A program made the position numbers and the translations under genes. A stretch of DNA of 64,000 nt from Marsupella aquatica (taxonomy: Eukaryota; Marchantiophyta). Of the stretch, positions 46,601 through 59,373 are shown piece by piece. Below the pieces are notes generated by a model. That model was not told the DNA's origin. It was given only the letters and a program-made list of their open reading frames with translations, and searched no databases. The stretch spans positions 23,064,001-23,128,000 of the forward strand of contig OZ316896.1 in the NCBI GenBank assembly GCA_973895155.1, given 5' to 3'. The first letter of the stretch is position 1. Every line of letters begins with the position of its first letter.

Positions 46601-47245
46601 CACATTCATTCAAATAAAATACATGACACAGAAAATATGAATAAGACAACATGTGAAAGGTGGATTCACCATATATACACCTTCAAAAGGTTCATATCCA
46701 TGGTGCTTTGGGTGTAAAGTGAGACAGAGTGTTACACAATCCATGGGGATGGGCAAACACACCCCTCGTCCATGAGCGCTAGATTTTCTGAAGATAAGAG
46801 GTCCAATAAAGGGAAAAAAACAATGGAAAAATGACACGAATACCAAAGAGGCAAAAAGCCAGAGAGTCCCCCACAAAGCACCAAATGGGTGGACAAGATC
46901 TTGAAGGCACCAGAGCCAAGAAGGGGAGAAAAACAATGGGGTAATTCACACCAGACCAAAGCACCATAGAGTCCTGGCCCAGGCTTGTCTAATTCAATCA
47001 CAAGCTTTGTCAGTTCCTCAAACCTTGCTTACCTTGCTTCTTCTCGTAATCTCGTTTCTTTCTCGTGAAAGCGTGTCTGGTTTACGAAAAAGGTGCCGAT
47101 TTAGCGTAAAGCTTTTTAGCAAGTGTGGATTTTGAGCTTCTCGTACTCCTGCAGCACCGTAGTCGCAAATTCGCAGTCGAGCCCGCTATCGACGTTCCAA
47201 TTTGTGTCGAGCGATTCACAAACAGTGACCAGGACGGAGATCGCG
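43641..47245. repeat. Gene-free stretch upstream of the FUSC and CMD genes
   Basis: 44388-44930 is the inverted paralogue of 29.9-32.6 kb. 45663-45726 and 45727-45790 are a 64-bp tandem duplication. 46083-46141 holds a 29-bp tandem duplication (TGCTCTCGTTCCCGCTGCCC). I see no supported gene; several minus-strand ORFs near 46610-47000 lack family features. Confidence 0.65.
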
Positions 47246-48028
47246 ATGGCCACATCGCGAGGGCATGGCGAAGAAGCGGATCCGGAACCGCTCACAAAGC
47301 AAGAGATTGTGGATCTGCGCGCGAAGCTGATCCCTGAGTTGCAGCAGGAAGAGTGGTACACGATATTGACGGCATGTACTGCATCCGCGCACGCCGGCGC
47401 AGAGGCAGTGCCTCTGATTTACGAGATCGCCTCGGAAGAGGTCAGTGCCCTTGCGGGAAAAGAGGCTGATGAAATGGCGTTGAGGATACAGAGGCGGATT
47501 AAGGAAAGTCTGCTCAAGGGCTCGGTCCTCTTTGGCATCCCTGGCGCGCTCCACTCGGTCTTCGCTCTCCTATCGCGCACCCGCATGGAAGCAGCGCAGC
47601 ACCCCACCCGCAACGACTCGGGGTTCTTCCTGCGACGAGGGCAAACCCTCGAAGGTGCCCGATCCCGTGGTTTGGGCCAGCTGCGAAAAGTCTATCGGCA
47701 CAACTTGGATCCAATCCTAGACGAAATGGTGCGTGACGACATGGAAGATCTGCGAACCCTCACCTTCGAATTCAACTACGGGTGGAATTTGAGCGAGTGC
47801 GGTGTTCTCGATTTCAAGAGCACGGAATTGGTCATACTCGCGGCGCTGATTCCGCAGAATGCGAGGGCAGAGACTCTGTGGCACCTTAGAGGTTGCAGGA
47901 GGGCGGGTTCGTCCGACGATTGTATACGGAGCGTGAGGGATGTTTGTGTTGAAATTGCACAGAGGCTTGGGTGTCGGACCTCCCAGGTACCAAACCTCGA
48001 AGATGTGAAGGAAGATTCGAACGAGTAA
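47246..48028 (+). CDS. Carboxymuconolactone decarboxylase/AhpD-like protein, fungal type
   Basis: A single-exon frame of 260 residues. I start at ATG 47246 (MATSRGHGEEADPEP) because the 41 in-frame codons before it look like leader. The N-terminal half (LIPELQQEEWYTILTACTAS, KESLLKGSVLFGIPGALHS) and the CMD core (FKSTELVILAALIPQNARAE, then TLWHLRGCRRAG and IRSVRDVCVEIAQRLG) follow the pattern I know from a fungal CMD-domain family. The CxxC pair of true AhpD peroxidase partners is absent, so peroxidase function is doubtful. No intron, and higher GC than its surroundings. Family membership is fairly firm; the reaction is unknown. Confidence 0.75.
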   Translation: MATSRGHGEEADPEPLTKQEIVDLRAKLIPELQQEEWYTILTACTASAHAGAEAVPLIYEIASEEVSALAGKEADEMALRIQRRIKESLLKGSVLFGIPGALHSVFALLSRTRMEAAQHPTRNDSGFFLRRGQTLEGARSRGLGQLRKVYRHNLDPILDEMVRDDMEDLRTLTFEFNYGWNLSECGVLDFKSTELVILAALIPQNARAETLWHLRGCRRAGSSDDCIRSVRDVCVEIAQRLGCRTSQVPNLEDVKEDSNE

Positions 48029-49134
48029 CCGCCCCGGTGGCGGGGTGGTACGACTCAGCGATAATAACACAAGTCACTCGAGCATCGTTTCTGGTGGACT
48101 TGTGGATCCCTTTTCAGAAGGTTGTTCGTGAGGGAGTGGATGAAGACAGTGCTGATCTCATCACGATGTATTCTGACGTTTTCATTTGTCAGAAAACAAA
48201 TGTAGCTCACCTTACCAAATTACGGAGAGGGCACTTCCTTGGCGAGCACGCAAAACAGAGTCTGAGAATCAGTCCGAACATTTTGTTTGACGAAGAAGAG
48301 AAACGAGTCACGACGGAAGCAAAGAAAGTCATGCTCTGGAGCTCTCACAGAAACCATACGCTGTTCCTTGAACATTCTCTTTCATATTTGGTCCTCTGTC
48401 AAACAGGGATAGCAGCTCGATCCAGTCATAGAGCAGCTTAATCATTAGGATATAGTGAGTGTCAAGGAGTCTTCCGTTCGCTCAATTCTCACAATCACGG
48501 CGAATCATGAATCAGAAATTTAGTCTTGACGTATCAGTTTTAGCTCGACCCGGAAGAAAGATGGAAGAACGTTTCCAACTCGGTGAAGAATTTGGGGCTT
48601 AGTGTACGTTTTAATTAGCAGCTTGGCCAACGATGAAAATCGGATGGATCCATTGTGTCCACCGTCAATAGCACAACAAAGCTGAAATGTGGATTCAGGA
48701 CACGCGAGCAGCTAGTGTTGCTGTTCAAATGCATATTGTGTCAATTCCAAAGCTTGAAAAACTGTGCATTCCTTGAACAGCAGAAACCTGCATAGGAGAC
48801 TGGTTCTTATTTAGACGTGAGGGTCTCGTCTCGGCACGAGAACTACTGACGATCCCTGGTCTATCCTAAAAGCAAGCGTCTACTCCCAACCGCTTGATCA
48901 ATTTTACCTCCTTTCATATGTTTGTCAACACGTGGTCGATCTAGTCGCCAACAACCATTGAATGAATTTATTTTACTAGCTAGCAGGCAAGCTCAGGAGT
49001 AGCAATAAGCAGAAAGTTATAAGACATCTAGTAATCTGCTTGCTCAGGAATGCCCACAATTAGGAATGGAGTGGAACACTCAAAAGGGCAGTGAGTACTA
49101 ACAGCTGATATAACTGAGAGATGGCAAACGAAGC
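48029..49134. other. Spacer between CMD-like and TPD1-like genes
   Basis: Convergent 3' flanks. An open frame to 48441 overlaps the CMD 3' end, but shows no family feature. Nothing else found. Confidence 0.6.
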
Positions 49135-49986
49135 CTAATTTTCACACGAGGTGTCTGCTCGAAGCACCGTCATTGGGAACGTGAATGTACTGACGTATTC
49201 GAAAGCAATTGTGCTCTGTGGGGCTAATGGAGATCCGTCGTTAAGGAGACAATCATTGTAAGCAAGCCGCTTGAATAGAATTGGATCTACCAACTTCTCA
49301 GATGAGAAGTCTCCACAACCAATATGGATATTGCTCAACGAGCAATCCAAGCAGGTATTTGTGAAAGTGACACGGCAGACTGGTAGGCCGTTGGGCGGAT
49401 AGTACATCTCCTGTTTGTACTGCAAGTCCGTAAGATAGTTGCACCCAAGAGCATTCACACCAGCATTTAATGTGGGCTTTGGATGAAGACGGCAAGATAC
49501 ACGACTGTCGATGGCTCTCTCCCCTGTTAGTAACAGAACCCAGGCAAAACTTATTAGCAACCGTGAGCTTCATTACAAATCTGGATCTTAATTACTCTAA
49601 CTGAACTAAGTCGTATTTGGCGCAAGTCTCAACTGCTGTGAGGAGAAACCCATTCGCAGCTATCGAAACGAGCCTACCTACTGAAGATGTTTGACCTCAT
49701 TGCGTTATAATAACTAGTGAAGAGAAGAAATATTATCAACAGGCTCTAAACAAACAAATCAACCTGAATTTAGTCCATCGTCGCGCAGCTCAGAGAGTCT
49801 GTCGGGATTTTCAGCAATCAGAATGTTTGGGAATGCCACGATCTCCGCAGCACTTCCCTCACTGATAACCGGAAAAGCGCGCGTCGCTCCAGAGTATAGA
49901 GCCAAGGTGCTAAGAGAAGTTGCAAGGCACACTTTGAGCAAGACGTTGAGCACATAAGTCCCGCTTTCTTCTCCCGAACCACCCAT
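49135..49986 (-). CDS. TPD1-like secreted cysteine-rich protein
   Basis: Two exons, 49986-49764 and 49523-49135, joined by a GT-AG intron in phase 1, give 203 residues. The N-terminus has a hydrophobic segment (VLLKVCLATSLSTLALYSGA) serving as signal peptide or anchor. The C-terminal domain matches the TAPETUM DETERMINANT 1 family: VCRVTFTNTCLDCSLSNIHI, GCGDFSSEKLVDP, FKRLAYNDCLLNDG, and IAFEYVSTFTFPMTV with a final Cys. TPD1 is a small secreted ligand for the EMS1 receptor kinase in anther cell fate of flowering plants. In non-seed plants the role differs and is inferred only. All expected Cys of the domain appear present. Confidence 0.85.
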
Positions 49987-52900
49987 CTTGAACCTTCGGA
50001 GCGAAAATCTGCAGAATTGCAGGACCAGAATGGTGGATGATCAGCATAGTTAAGGTGCGAGAATGCATATTAAAATTGAGTCACTTGATCGAGTGAATGT
50101 GGTAGCAATCATGAAAATTATGAGCAAGAATTGAATTGCCTTCCTTCTCAGATAGCAACATTAAGTCCTGAGGGGGAGCATAATTGACAAATCGAAATTC
50201 ACAGCCAATTTCACAAGACAAATCATGGGAACGCCAATGTATATGGCCAATTGCTGTACGTGCTCTACCCGTCGCGCAATTTACGTATGTTGCAAAAAAA
50301 CGACCGCCAACGGATCGAGCTCGCTAACAAGAAAACGGGAATGCTGGAAAGCTGTTGCACATTCAAGCATTTATCTACTCTCACAATTGCAGACTCAAGC
50401 ATTTATTTACTCTCACAATTGGCTACACAATTGTTTTGTTCAGATGCTTCGAAAGCAATCGATCCCGCAACAGTGTGTTCAATCACTGTCCCATGCAATT
50501 ACATTTCAGATCCATCACTTCCGCGTAGTCACATCGTCTACAGAGCGCATCACTCTCTCCCATCGACTACCTCACCCTCCCTACCTGATTACGTGATCTG
50601 ATTAAAACACACAGTGGAGGACGAATAATTCCTCGCTTCGTCCTGTATACTGTGTTTCACAAGAACGACCAAAACAAAAAATGAAGGGCCAATTGAGGCA
50701 TTTCACCATGATTGGCTGTCCAGAATTAGAATGCCTCATGAGGTGGTGGTCAGGCACTGCATTTAATAGGGTGTCTCAAACCTTGGAGTTGCAGGAAAAA
50801 AACCAAGCCCGGAACTATTAGTTTTGGTCGCAATTCAGCAGTGTGCGGACACAGATTTTTGTGTCTGCCATTTTTTCCCCTGGAATCTGTGGCTGACCAC
50901 CACCGGAGGCAGCAAGGCAACGTTTGAGACGCACTAATACAGTTGTAAGTGTAATAAGCGAATGTGTGTAATAAGTGTGCACTCCATAAGCTCTTAGTAT
51001 CTATTAATGCCTCTTACTCTCTATTCATCAGGTCATCCTCTTCTTTTACTTCAGACTTGGGGGTCTCACTATATGGAGGCCTCCACATCACCTGTAACAT
51101 TTTTAGGCCTGGGACTCTCCAAAATGTAATTTTATTTTTTATTTTTTACTCCTATAAATTAGAATATTCATGGAATATTACAAAATTTGGATTAAAAAGA
51201 CCCAAATGTTTTTATAAGTTTCAAAATTGGATTTAAAATACCCTACTATTATTCTGAGAAAATTTTTAAGTCTTCATGTAGAATAAAATAATGACCCTAT
51301 TTTTCGTCACACGTGATGTGCCATTTTTGTGAAAGTGAAACCCCCGAGACTTCAGATAAGCATATTTAAGCACTTTTTCTAAGCGCACACAAGGCTAAAA
51401 TCATTTCACTAAATGAAAATTTCATAAACACTTACCCTCAATAAGTATCTCTATGCTCTTATCATGTAAATGCACAAACTCTTAAAATTGCATTCACAGA
51501 TATTAAAGCCATGCCCATTCTTAGTAGAGTATAGAATCCACTTCAGGAGAGTACTTGGGCATAGAAATTGGGCAGCAAAACAAAGGACAAGAGTGACTAC
51601 TCACTAAAGGAGAGGCTCTAAATTTAACAAATGAATCTTTAAAAAGTGCACTTATTGATAAGTGCACTTTGGGGGTGTGCTTATCAAGGAATGCAACACC
51701 TAGTTTAGTGCATGCCAGATCTGTTGTCCCAAGAGTGTGCACTTATGGAGAGTTATCTGCAGTGAAGTGACATAACAAAAAATGACAGCGAGTTCTTTTC
51801 AAAATACAAGCTCAAGAGAAAACCAACAGTCTTGGGAAAGTCATTGCTGCCCATTTAGCAGTCTCCCCATGGAACGAGAAAACAAGGGAATGCAAAGCTT
51901 TTGCCAATTCTCCCCATGGAACGAGAAAACCCTGCACATTCTTGTGGGCAATGTGCATTGTGCAGTCCTTGTGATGAACAATGTACCTTGTATGTGAAGT
52001 TGGGGAGGTACTAGCAATGGCAACAAGCCGTGGGAAGGACTATTCAATTGAGGAGTTGCTACATCATCCTACATGTGTCCCAAGACCTTGCTCCAAGATC
52101 CATGTGTTGGTTATGGGCAAAGGGTGGAGAGGTTTTGGGAAAGAGTGCAAGCTTAGAGCACTATGAAAAGCACAGCCTGCATGGTAAATAATCTAGGGGT
52201 CAAAAATTGTTGGAAGGAACGTGGACTGACATCAAACACAATGTGACAAGTTCATTGGAGTCTTTTAGCAAGTTGAGGACCTGCAAGCTTTGGGACAAAT
52301 GACTATAATATGTTGATCAAGGCCAAAGAATTATACATACGTAACCGCATCCAAAAGGTAAAATAATTCCATCTATTTTGGGTGATGCTTTTGGATGTTA
52401 AAAGATTGCCCACGATGGGGCACTCTGTCAGAAAAAATGTCTTAATTAATTTGAAGAAAGGAACAAAGTTGTAGCCCATAGTGTGCCCATTTCAAATGAG
52501 AACTCCCCTTCAGGCCCAATTGTTATTGAAAATGATTTCTTTATCGATAGTAATGAATAGGGCCTATAGGATGAAGCCAAGGATGTTGGGCAATTATGTC
52601 ACAACATGAAGAGACCTCAACGCATTAAGAGGGCCAAGGAGGTGCCAAGAGATGAAAGTTTGAATGGGGTGCTTTGAAGGCAAGTGTGATTGCTCACAAA
52701 GAACTGCCTTCTGCAAATCAAGACTGAGTTGGCGCTATGCAAAAAAACACAGTCCTCAAACTGCTCACAATGCCTATTGACCACTTGGCACCAGCAGTGT
52801 GTGAGTTTGTGATGCAGGGCAGGGGACCTAAAGAGGCAAATATTTAAAAATGAGAGCAAGTATGGAGAAACCTGCTCCACCACCACCTCGGTTTGTTCAA

Positions 52901-55625
52901 CACCCAGTGACTATTCAGTAGAGATAAAAGTTCTGGCTCCAGAAGTTCTAGCTCTGAAAATCCAGCCAGTCAATTTATTTTGTCCCAAACAACACCCAGT
53001 GACCAATAGGATTTTGAGAAGGAGATGACCCACCTCATCTAGAATATGACACATTTATTAGTATTCTTTTCAATGAGCAATTAACCCGGAGTTTAAAAAG
53101 GATATCTTTACATATGACAAGACAACTTAATTTGTAATATTGAGGCAATTTTGAATAAACGGAGTTCCAAACACCGATTGTTATTGGCTCTGACTGTATG
53201 TTGTGCAACTTATGTATGGTTGTGAAATTGGGAGCTTGCAAATATGTCAGCATCAATTCTAGACACAAGAAATTGAATGACCATAAGATATATATTGTCA
53301 TCCCGAATCGCGTTGATGAAGGTCAGTTGTAGAGAGTCCAATGCTAATAAAATGTCATGGAATCCCTTACGATCAATGACAGAACTTGTAATGCCTCAAA
53401 AGGCAGCTCAATTTCTTCTGTTCCTTGCCTACTTCAACCTTCTGTATGTCCCCTCCTTAAAAGTGATGTGAGCCATTCATTTTCTGGTTTGATTTTTTGG
53501 CCATTCAATGTCTTAATTGCCTCGTTTATTTTCTGGTTTGATTTCTCCATGCTTTAAATCCATCCAATGCTTTGACGTACTCCATCCAAATCATCCACAA
53601 GTTTGGGGTGGCGGTAGATTCAAGAAAATCCGGTGGCTGAGGTTTTAGCAAGTTTTACAGGCTACAGTTGGGGACTTTCTTAGCGGTTTGCAATCACTAC
53701 ACCACTTAAGAGATGCTCTTAGACTTCCTCCTTAGTTACCATGACCATGATCAGATGTTTCATTAATACCCTAACTTAATTCTTAACAATCATGATTGAT
53801 GAGAAGGGTCCTTTCAAAAACACCAGTTATTGACAATTTAAGCATCTTGGGGGACCACTCCAATCCATGCAGGATTGGGAATTTCTGGTACAAGTGACCT
53901 CTAAATCTAACGTAAAGCCGAAATGGCCCAAGAATATGATAAATGCAAGCTTTACCTCTAGCAGGGCCCAAGGGGTGTCATGGTACTAAACAAGAAAATA
54001 TGTGACAACAACGCTTTCAAATCTCAAGGATCACTTCTATAGTGCCCTGACCTTGACCTGGCCGTCCAGCTGTTGATCTCCTACCTTGGTAGCCCTCACT
54101 GTCCACTCTGTAACATACATACCCACTTGCTCCTTGAGACCACCTATAGATCTCAAGTTGTGGTCCATAGTCCACAGACTGTCACAAAAATGATACCATT
54201 GGCAAGACATGCACCACCCCTCTCCCTTCTCCCCTCCCCAAGGATGCACCTCAAGTTGGCTTACAAGAATAGTACGTATGTCATTGTAAATTGGGTTGAA
54301 GGTACCAAGAAAAGTTAGAGTATTATGATTATTTGAATACACACGATTGGACACATAGCAAATGTAGTATAAGATTGTCATATAGTTACATCATTTGACA
54401 CCATCTATAATTGTCCATCAACAAAATTGTGGGTGGGGAAGATGCGCAAGAGGTATGGCTGCAAGAGGCAGAAAAGGAATTGAGGTGAGAGCTGGGGTGA
54501 GTATGTCAATCCAGACAAGAAACTCGAACATTCTAGTGCATTGCAGCTCTTACCTATTAAAGATGTACTGACCCCAAGATTTTTCTATGCTCCTTTCCCA
54601 CCCTCCAATCTCCGTCTTGATTTCTTTTGTTTTTGAGCAGTTTTTTCCTCACACAAATCCAACTCACTTTTTTTGCTTGCTTTCCATTCTCTATTATTTA
54701 TCTGATTTGATGAGGGTCATTAGAGTTCTGGGAACTACTTGTTCCTTCCAATTTGTTTAGGAAGCAGGTCCCCAATCTAACTAGGCAATAACATCTCAGC
54801 TCAAATAAACTTGAGACTACAAAATAAATTATGGCTAAAGCTCTTTTGATGCATCTTAGGATGCCTACATACCCTACTAGCAAAGGAACAGATTTATAAA
54901 AACTTGAAAAGAATAATTGACAAACTTAAAGTACTGTTGATTGAAAGTGCACACTGACCCTCACCATTAATCATCAACATCTTATCTTATTGGTCAATGT
55001 AAGAAATCTGACAGCATGCACAATAAGAGCTTGTGACTATTGTGCATTGTTGTCTACTGTTGGACAATTCTACCCCCATTGCCTATTATTTGACATTTTA
55101 CTTTTGATATTTTTTACAGTTCCTGCGTCCAGATGTGTTTGCTAGCCTTCAGCCAAATATCCATGCAGGTCTTATTTGATTATTGTTGCAAACATACAGT
55201 CACACTACTAACTGTTTGTGATGAAAATATTGATGTGGTTGCATGTGGTGCCAGAGAATTGGGACAGCCAAACACTTTCCATGTTTGGGGGTTTAACTAT
55301 ATGGAGCCCCCATATCACCTACGACATTTTGAGGTCTTGTACCCCCTGAACCTTAAGAAATACCCTCTATAATTTGGATTCAAAAGACCCTAATGGACTC
55401 CATAAATATTTGGAGTCTTCTCTTATAACCAATAGAAAGACTCTATGGTTTGTCGTATGTGAAATGAAACCCCTGAATCCCCATGGGAGTATGTAAAAAC
55501 TTCAATCAAACCGATCATCAACGAGACTACAAAGAGAATGTGGTGTATGCCCAGGTTGATGCATGCTTGGGATGTGGAGGCATAGCCAGTTGTACTGTTG
55601 TCAATCATGAAAGATAGCCCTATGC
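49987..55625. repeat. Long AT-rich gene-free stretch
   Basis: No credible gene. A diverged repeat pair exists at about 51050-51360 and 55280-55490 (shared CTATATGGAG and CATCACCT-like phrases, and a conserved downstream GTGAAATGAAACCCC-like part). Around 51990-52300 a decayed frame (RGKDYSIEELLHH) faintly recalls Myb-like proteins of PIF/Harbinger transposons, but stops and shifts make this unsafe. Confidence 0.5.
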
Positions 55626-56035
55626 CCGTGCGTTGCACGAAAGATGTCAAGGTGATAAAAGATGTTGAGGTGATAAAAAGATGTTGAATGATAAAAAAAT
55701 GTTGAGGTGATAAAAAGATGTCGCGTGATAAGTCATCTCAAAGTGATAAAAAGATGTCGAGGTGATAAAAAGATGTCGAGGTGATAAAAAGATGTTGAGT
55801 GATAAAATAATGTTGAGTGATAAGTGGATGTCGAAGTGATAAAAAGATGTCGAGTGATAAAAATATGTTGAGGTGATAAAAAGATGTCGAGTGATAAGTG
55901 AATGTCGAAGTGATAAAAAGATGTCGAGCAGATAAAAGGGTGTCAAGTGATAAAAAGGTGTTGAGTGATAAGCAGATGTCGAAGTGATAAAAAGATGTTG
56001 AGGTGATAAAAAGATGTTCAACAAAGAAGAAAATG
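55626..56035. repeat. Minisatellite with 18-21-bp units
   Basis: About 20 degenerate units built on GTGATAAAAAGATGTCGAG, alternating TCGAG and TTGAG endings. The minus-strand ORF across it, with many HLFITST-like words, is only the repeat translated. Confidence 0.95.
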
Positions 56036-57359
56036 TTGAGATGAGCAAAAGATGTTTAAGTGAGGCACAAATGTCAACATGATAATGGGATATGGCAAAC
56101 ATCATGAAGATGAAGATTTCAAGGAGAGAAAACTATGCCAAGGTGAACAAAAGATGCCACGGTGAGCAAAAAATGTCAAGGCAAAAGAAGACAAAAATGT
56201 CGAGGCATGTTTAAATGTACATTGCATTGAGGCAAAGATTTGGGGTGATGTGAACATTTTGACTCGAGGCAAAGAAATGCAAAAAGATGCAAGTGAGCCA
56301 AAGAAATGTAGATAATGCAAATTAATGTAAGCAAGGCAAGAAAGTTGTTTAAACATCTCATATGTTGTTACGACCATCTCGTCATTATGATGATGCAATC
56401 ACTCTGGCCATGAGGGTGTTGTGGCTATGTTGGTCTTGCGGCCATGTTGTTGCCAAGCCCAATGCCAACGCATTGCAAAGATACATTTAGATAAGGTAAA
56501 GAACTATTGATTAAAAGCTGAGGTTTTTAGGTGGATCAAACTAAAATATTGGATTTCCATAATTCTTTCTTGCCCATTTCATGTGAAAAGTGTTGTCAAT
56601 GCGGAGACCTTGTTCAAAATAGCACATGAAATTATGTAATCAAGTAATGTAATTCAAGTCAACACAAAAATATGGGATAAGGTGCAAATGGGTAATGAGA
56701 GTACATGGGCAAGAGTTGGGCAAGAAATCCTTATTGTTAATGATACAAAAGATGGAACAAAAGACTGGACAAAAGATGCAAATGGGGGCAAAGAGTTGGG
56801 CTCCAGACTTGGAAAAGAATTAGGGCAAAAGCGAGACTAATAGAGATGAAGGGGCATGTCAAGCATACATATCTTGTGGAGAAAAGATGTTGGGAGCTTG
56901 ATCTTCTTGGTCTTCATTAAAGACGCATTTTTTGAAAAGATTTTCAATGAGAATGTTGGAGGTATAGATGGAATAACAAATTTGGGACCGATTTTGTATA
57001 AAACATAAAAAAATATCTAACTACTATAATATGCTTGCCCGCCTTTTTCCAAGAATCGTCTGCTTACAAAATGAAGAATTGGCGGGACTCAATTTTGGCT
57101 GTCAGATCCCAATGAGTATTTTCAGCACCACTGGATGAAAAAACGACCCACCCTGGACCACTGTTTGAAAAGGACCATCATGTCGTCTCATCTTCGGACA
57201 ACTGCTGCTTCTTTGCGCTCCACGCCACATAAAAACCTGACAAAGAATTCTTGCACCTTGGTCCAGGCGTTTTGACACGTCACACATGCTCACGGGGATT
57301 CACTCCAGGCGTTTTGGCAAATCCAAAACCTGACGCCTCCCACCGACGCACCTCACCCC
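56036..57359. other. Gene-free spacer
   Basis: The first part continues the minisatellite in decayed form (ATGCCAAGGTGAGCAAAA-like units to about 56330). No gene seen after that. Confidence 0.55.
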
Positions 57360-58160
57360 ACGGCCATGACGCCCACCAACAGAGTCATCGACACCCCACC
57401 TGACGCGCGCCTGGAGTCAACACCCCACGGCCCTCCTGCAGCACCCACAGTCACACACCTCACCCATGGCCTGACGCACGGCAATGGAGTCATTGACAGT
57501 GCACCTGACGCGCCTGGAATCGACACCCCACGGCCGTCCCGCAGTCCCGCACCTCACCCCACGGCACACCCTCCTCCCTCCTCTTCAGCGCGCCCTCCTC
57601 CCCTCCTCCCCACGCCTGGCTCCTCCTCCCCAGCCTCCCTCGGCCCGCCTCGCCCCTAACTCCCCTCCTCCCCGCCACGGCCCTCCTCCTCCTCCCCTCC
57701 ACGGCAGTCCTCCTCCGCCACGGCTCTCATCCCCGCCACGGCCCTCCACTCCTCCTGCCCTCCACGGCCCTCCGCTCCTAAACGGCCCTCCTCCCTCCTC
57801 GACGCAGCGCCCTCCTCCCCAGCTCGGCCCTCCTCGCTCCCCCTCCCCGCATCTGCTCCTCCTCCCCTCCACGGCCCATTGTTGGAGTACTGTACTCGCC
57901 CATCATGGCGAGTACTTTCTCCCGCAGGGAGGGAGCAAGTACTCGCCTTGATGGGCGAGTATACTCCCAAAGTGAGGGAGCTTCATTCGACCCTCCCCCA
58001 CTCCTTCCCTCCTCGGCAATGCGCCTGGCCTTGGCCCACCCATTGACCCTCCCTCGCTCCTTGGTTGCCAGCTCGCTCCTCGCGACTCCCTCAGCGCAAC
58101 TCCCTCCCCTCATCTCGCAACTCCCACCTCTCATCGCCCCCTAGCGGCCTGGGGTGCAAT
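57360..58160. repeat. GC-rich, CT-skewed low-complexity block with hairpins
   Basis: Pyrimidine-rich CCTCCTCCCC repetition makes overlapping Pro-rich and Gly/Arg-rich frames on both strands. I take none as a gene. It holds the palindromes GTACTCGCCCATCATGGCGA with its complement (57892-57915) and a related one at 57938-57965. Confidence 0.7.
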
Positions 58161-58184
58161 ACGGCCCGACTCTGCCTTGCCCCG

Positions 58185-58465
58185 ACAATTAGTCCAGGTG
58201 CGGCAATTAGTCCAGGGCGGTGCACGACACCCTGATGCCGACGCGGGTGTCACGCTTGCGGCAGTTTAGTCCAGGCGTGTTCCGGATGCCCTGACGCCGA
58301 CTCGGGTGTCACGCTTGCGGCAGTTTAGTCCAGGCGCGTTCCGGATGCCCTGACGCCGACTCGGGTGTCACACTTGCGGCAGTTTAGTCCAGGCGCGTTC
58401 CGGATGACAGTTTGAGTCCAGGCATGGTCCGCGGGGCGCCCTTACGCCGACTCGGGTGTCACGCT
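58185..58465. repeat. Minisatellite with 59-bp units
   Basis: Units start GTGTCACGCTTGCGGCAGTT at 58247, 58306 and 58365, with decayed copies on both sides. GC-rich; no coding role. Confidence 0.9.
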
Positions 58466-59373
58466 CGCCCTCTGCTCTCACTCATAAGTTAGTCGCTTGG
58501 GGTGCGGCCGTGTATCATTTGCGAGTATTTCTCGGTTGGGGTCCAAAATTTTATTGGCAGAAGTGGTCCGGGGGTGGCAGGATCCCAGAAACATATATAA
58601 GGGGACTAGAAGTCTTCGAGGTGAGTGAGAGGCGGCCCCGCATGGGAAACAACAAAAGCATGGGTGACAATGACCAAAGAAAGGATGGGCCATCCCTTTG
58701 GGAAGAGGGCGATGGGGGAGATATCTAGAGCCTTTGGGTGTCCCAATATATTGAGGTAATTTGAAGGGGTGACAGCCACATCCCCTTGGGGACAGCCATG
58801 GGAATGGGTGACCTCCCCCCCCCCAAAATGTGACCGTTGTCCAAAAATTTCCGGAACTCTGATTTTTGGGGTCATCACCATGACTTCACCATCCTAGGAT
58901 ACTTTTGGGAGACCCTTTGTTTTTTGGGGTGATTGCCATGTGGAGAACCCCAATTATATTTTTGGCCCCGTTCATATTTTGGGGATTAGCATGTGACCTT
59001 AGCGGGGATCTTGGCACAAAATTTGTGAACCCTTTTAATTTTGGTGACAAGGGGTTTGCGAATTTGCGGCATCTGGGAGATCTTTTAGTGTGTTTGCATG
59101 AGCGGAAGCAAGGTAAGAGGATACCACAGGGGCAAGAGACATCTTGGATCGCCTTGAAAGTTGGGATTGAGGGTGAGATGAGGGGTCCCGGTAAGCAGTA
59201 TCCTCGACGGATATTGGGTCCCCATGAAAGTCTCAAGTCTCTTGCAATGGTGTGGCCCAGCCGGCGTTCAATATACTTAGGGGTCTGTCAAGCTTGAATG
59301 ATTTTGGGTTTTAAAAATAATCATCCGTTTTGTGGGTTGGATGGATGCAGATGATTAAGGGGATTGGACTGTT
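58466..59373. other. Upstream region of the Helitron genes
   Basis: No recognised gene. It contains a poly-C run near 58817. It is possibly the 5' part of the Helitron; the expected TC 5' end could not be assigned. Confidence 0.4.

Noticed and set aside
46610-47001. Minus-strand hydrophobic ORFs
   Set aside because: Three overlapping frames of similar length, no conserved motif, AT-rich context; probably chance.
47971-48441. ORF overlapping the CMD gene 3' end
   Set aside because: No family features, and its first part is the CMD coding sequence in another frame.
51981-52620. Remnant of a PIF/Harbinger Myb-like gene
   Set aside because: Only faint similarity in one short frame, with many stops; not enough to call.
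55626-56035. CRISPR-like array
   Set aside because: Units are contiguous and degenerate, without unique spacers, and the genome is eukaryotic.
55647-56105. 152-codon minus ORF rich in HLFITST words
   Set aside because: Translation of the 20-bp minisatellite.
57366-58144. Pro-rich, Ser-rich and Gly/Arg-rich ORFs
   Set aside because: Low-complexity pyrimidine-rich DNA opens frames on both strands; no domain, no splice or start context.
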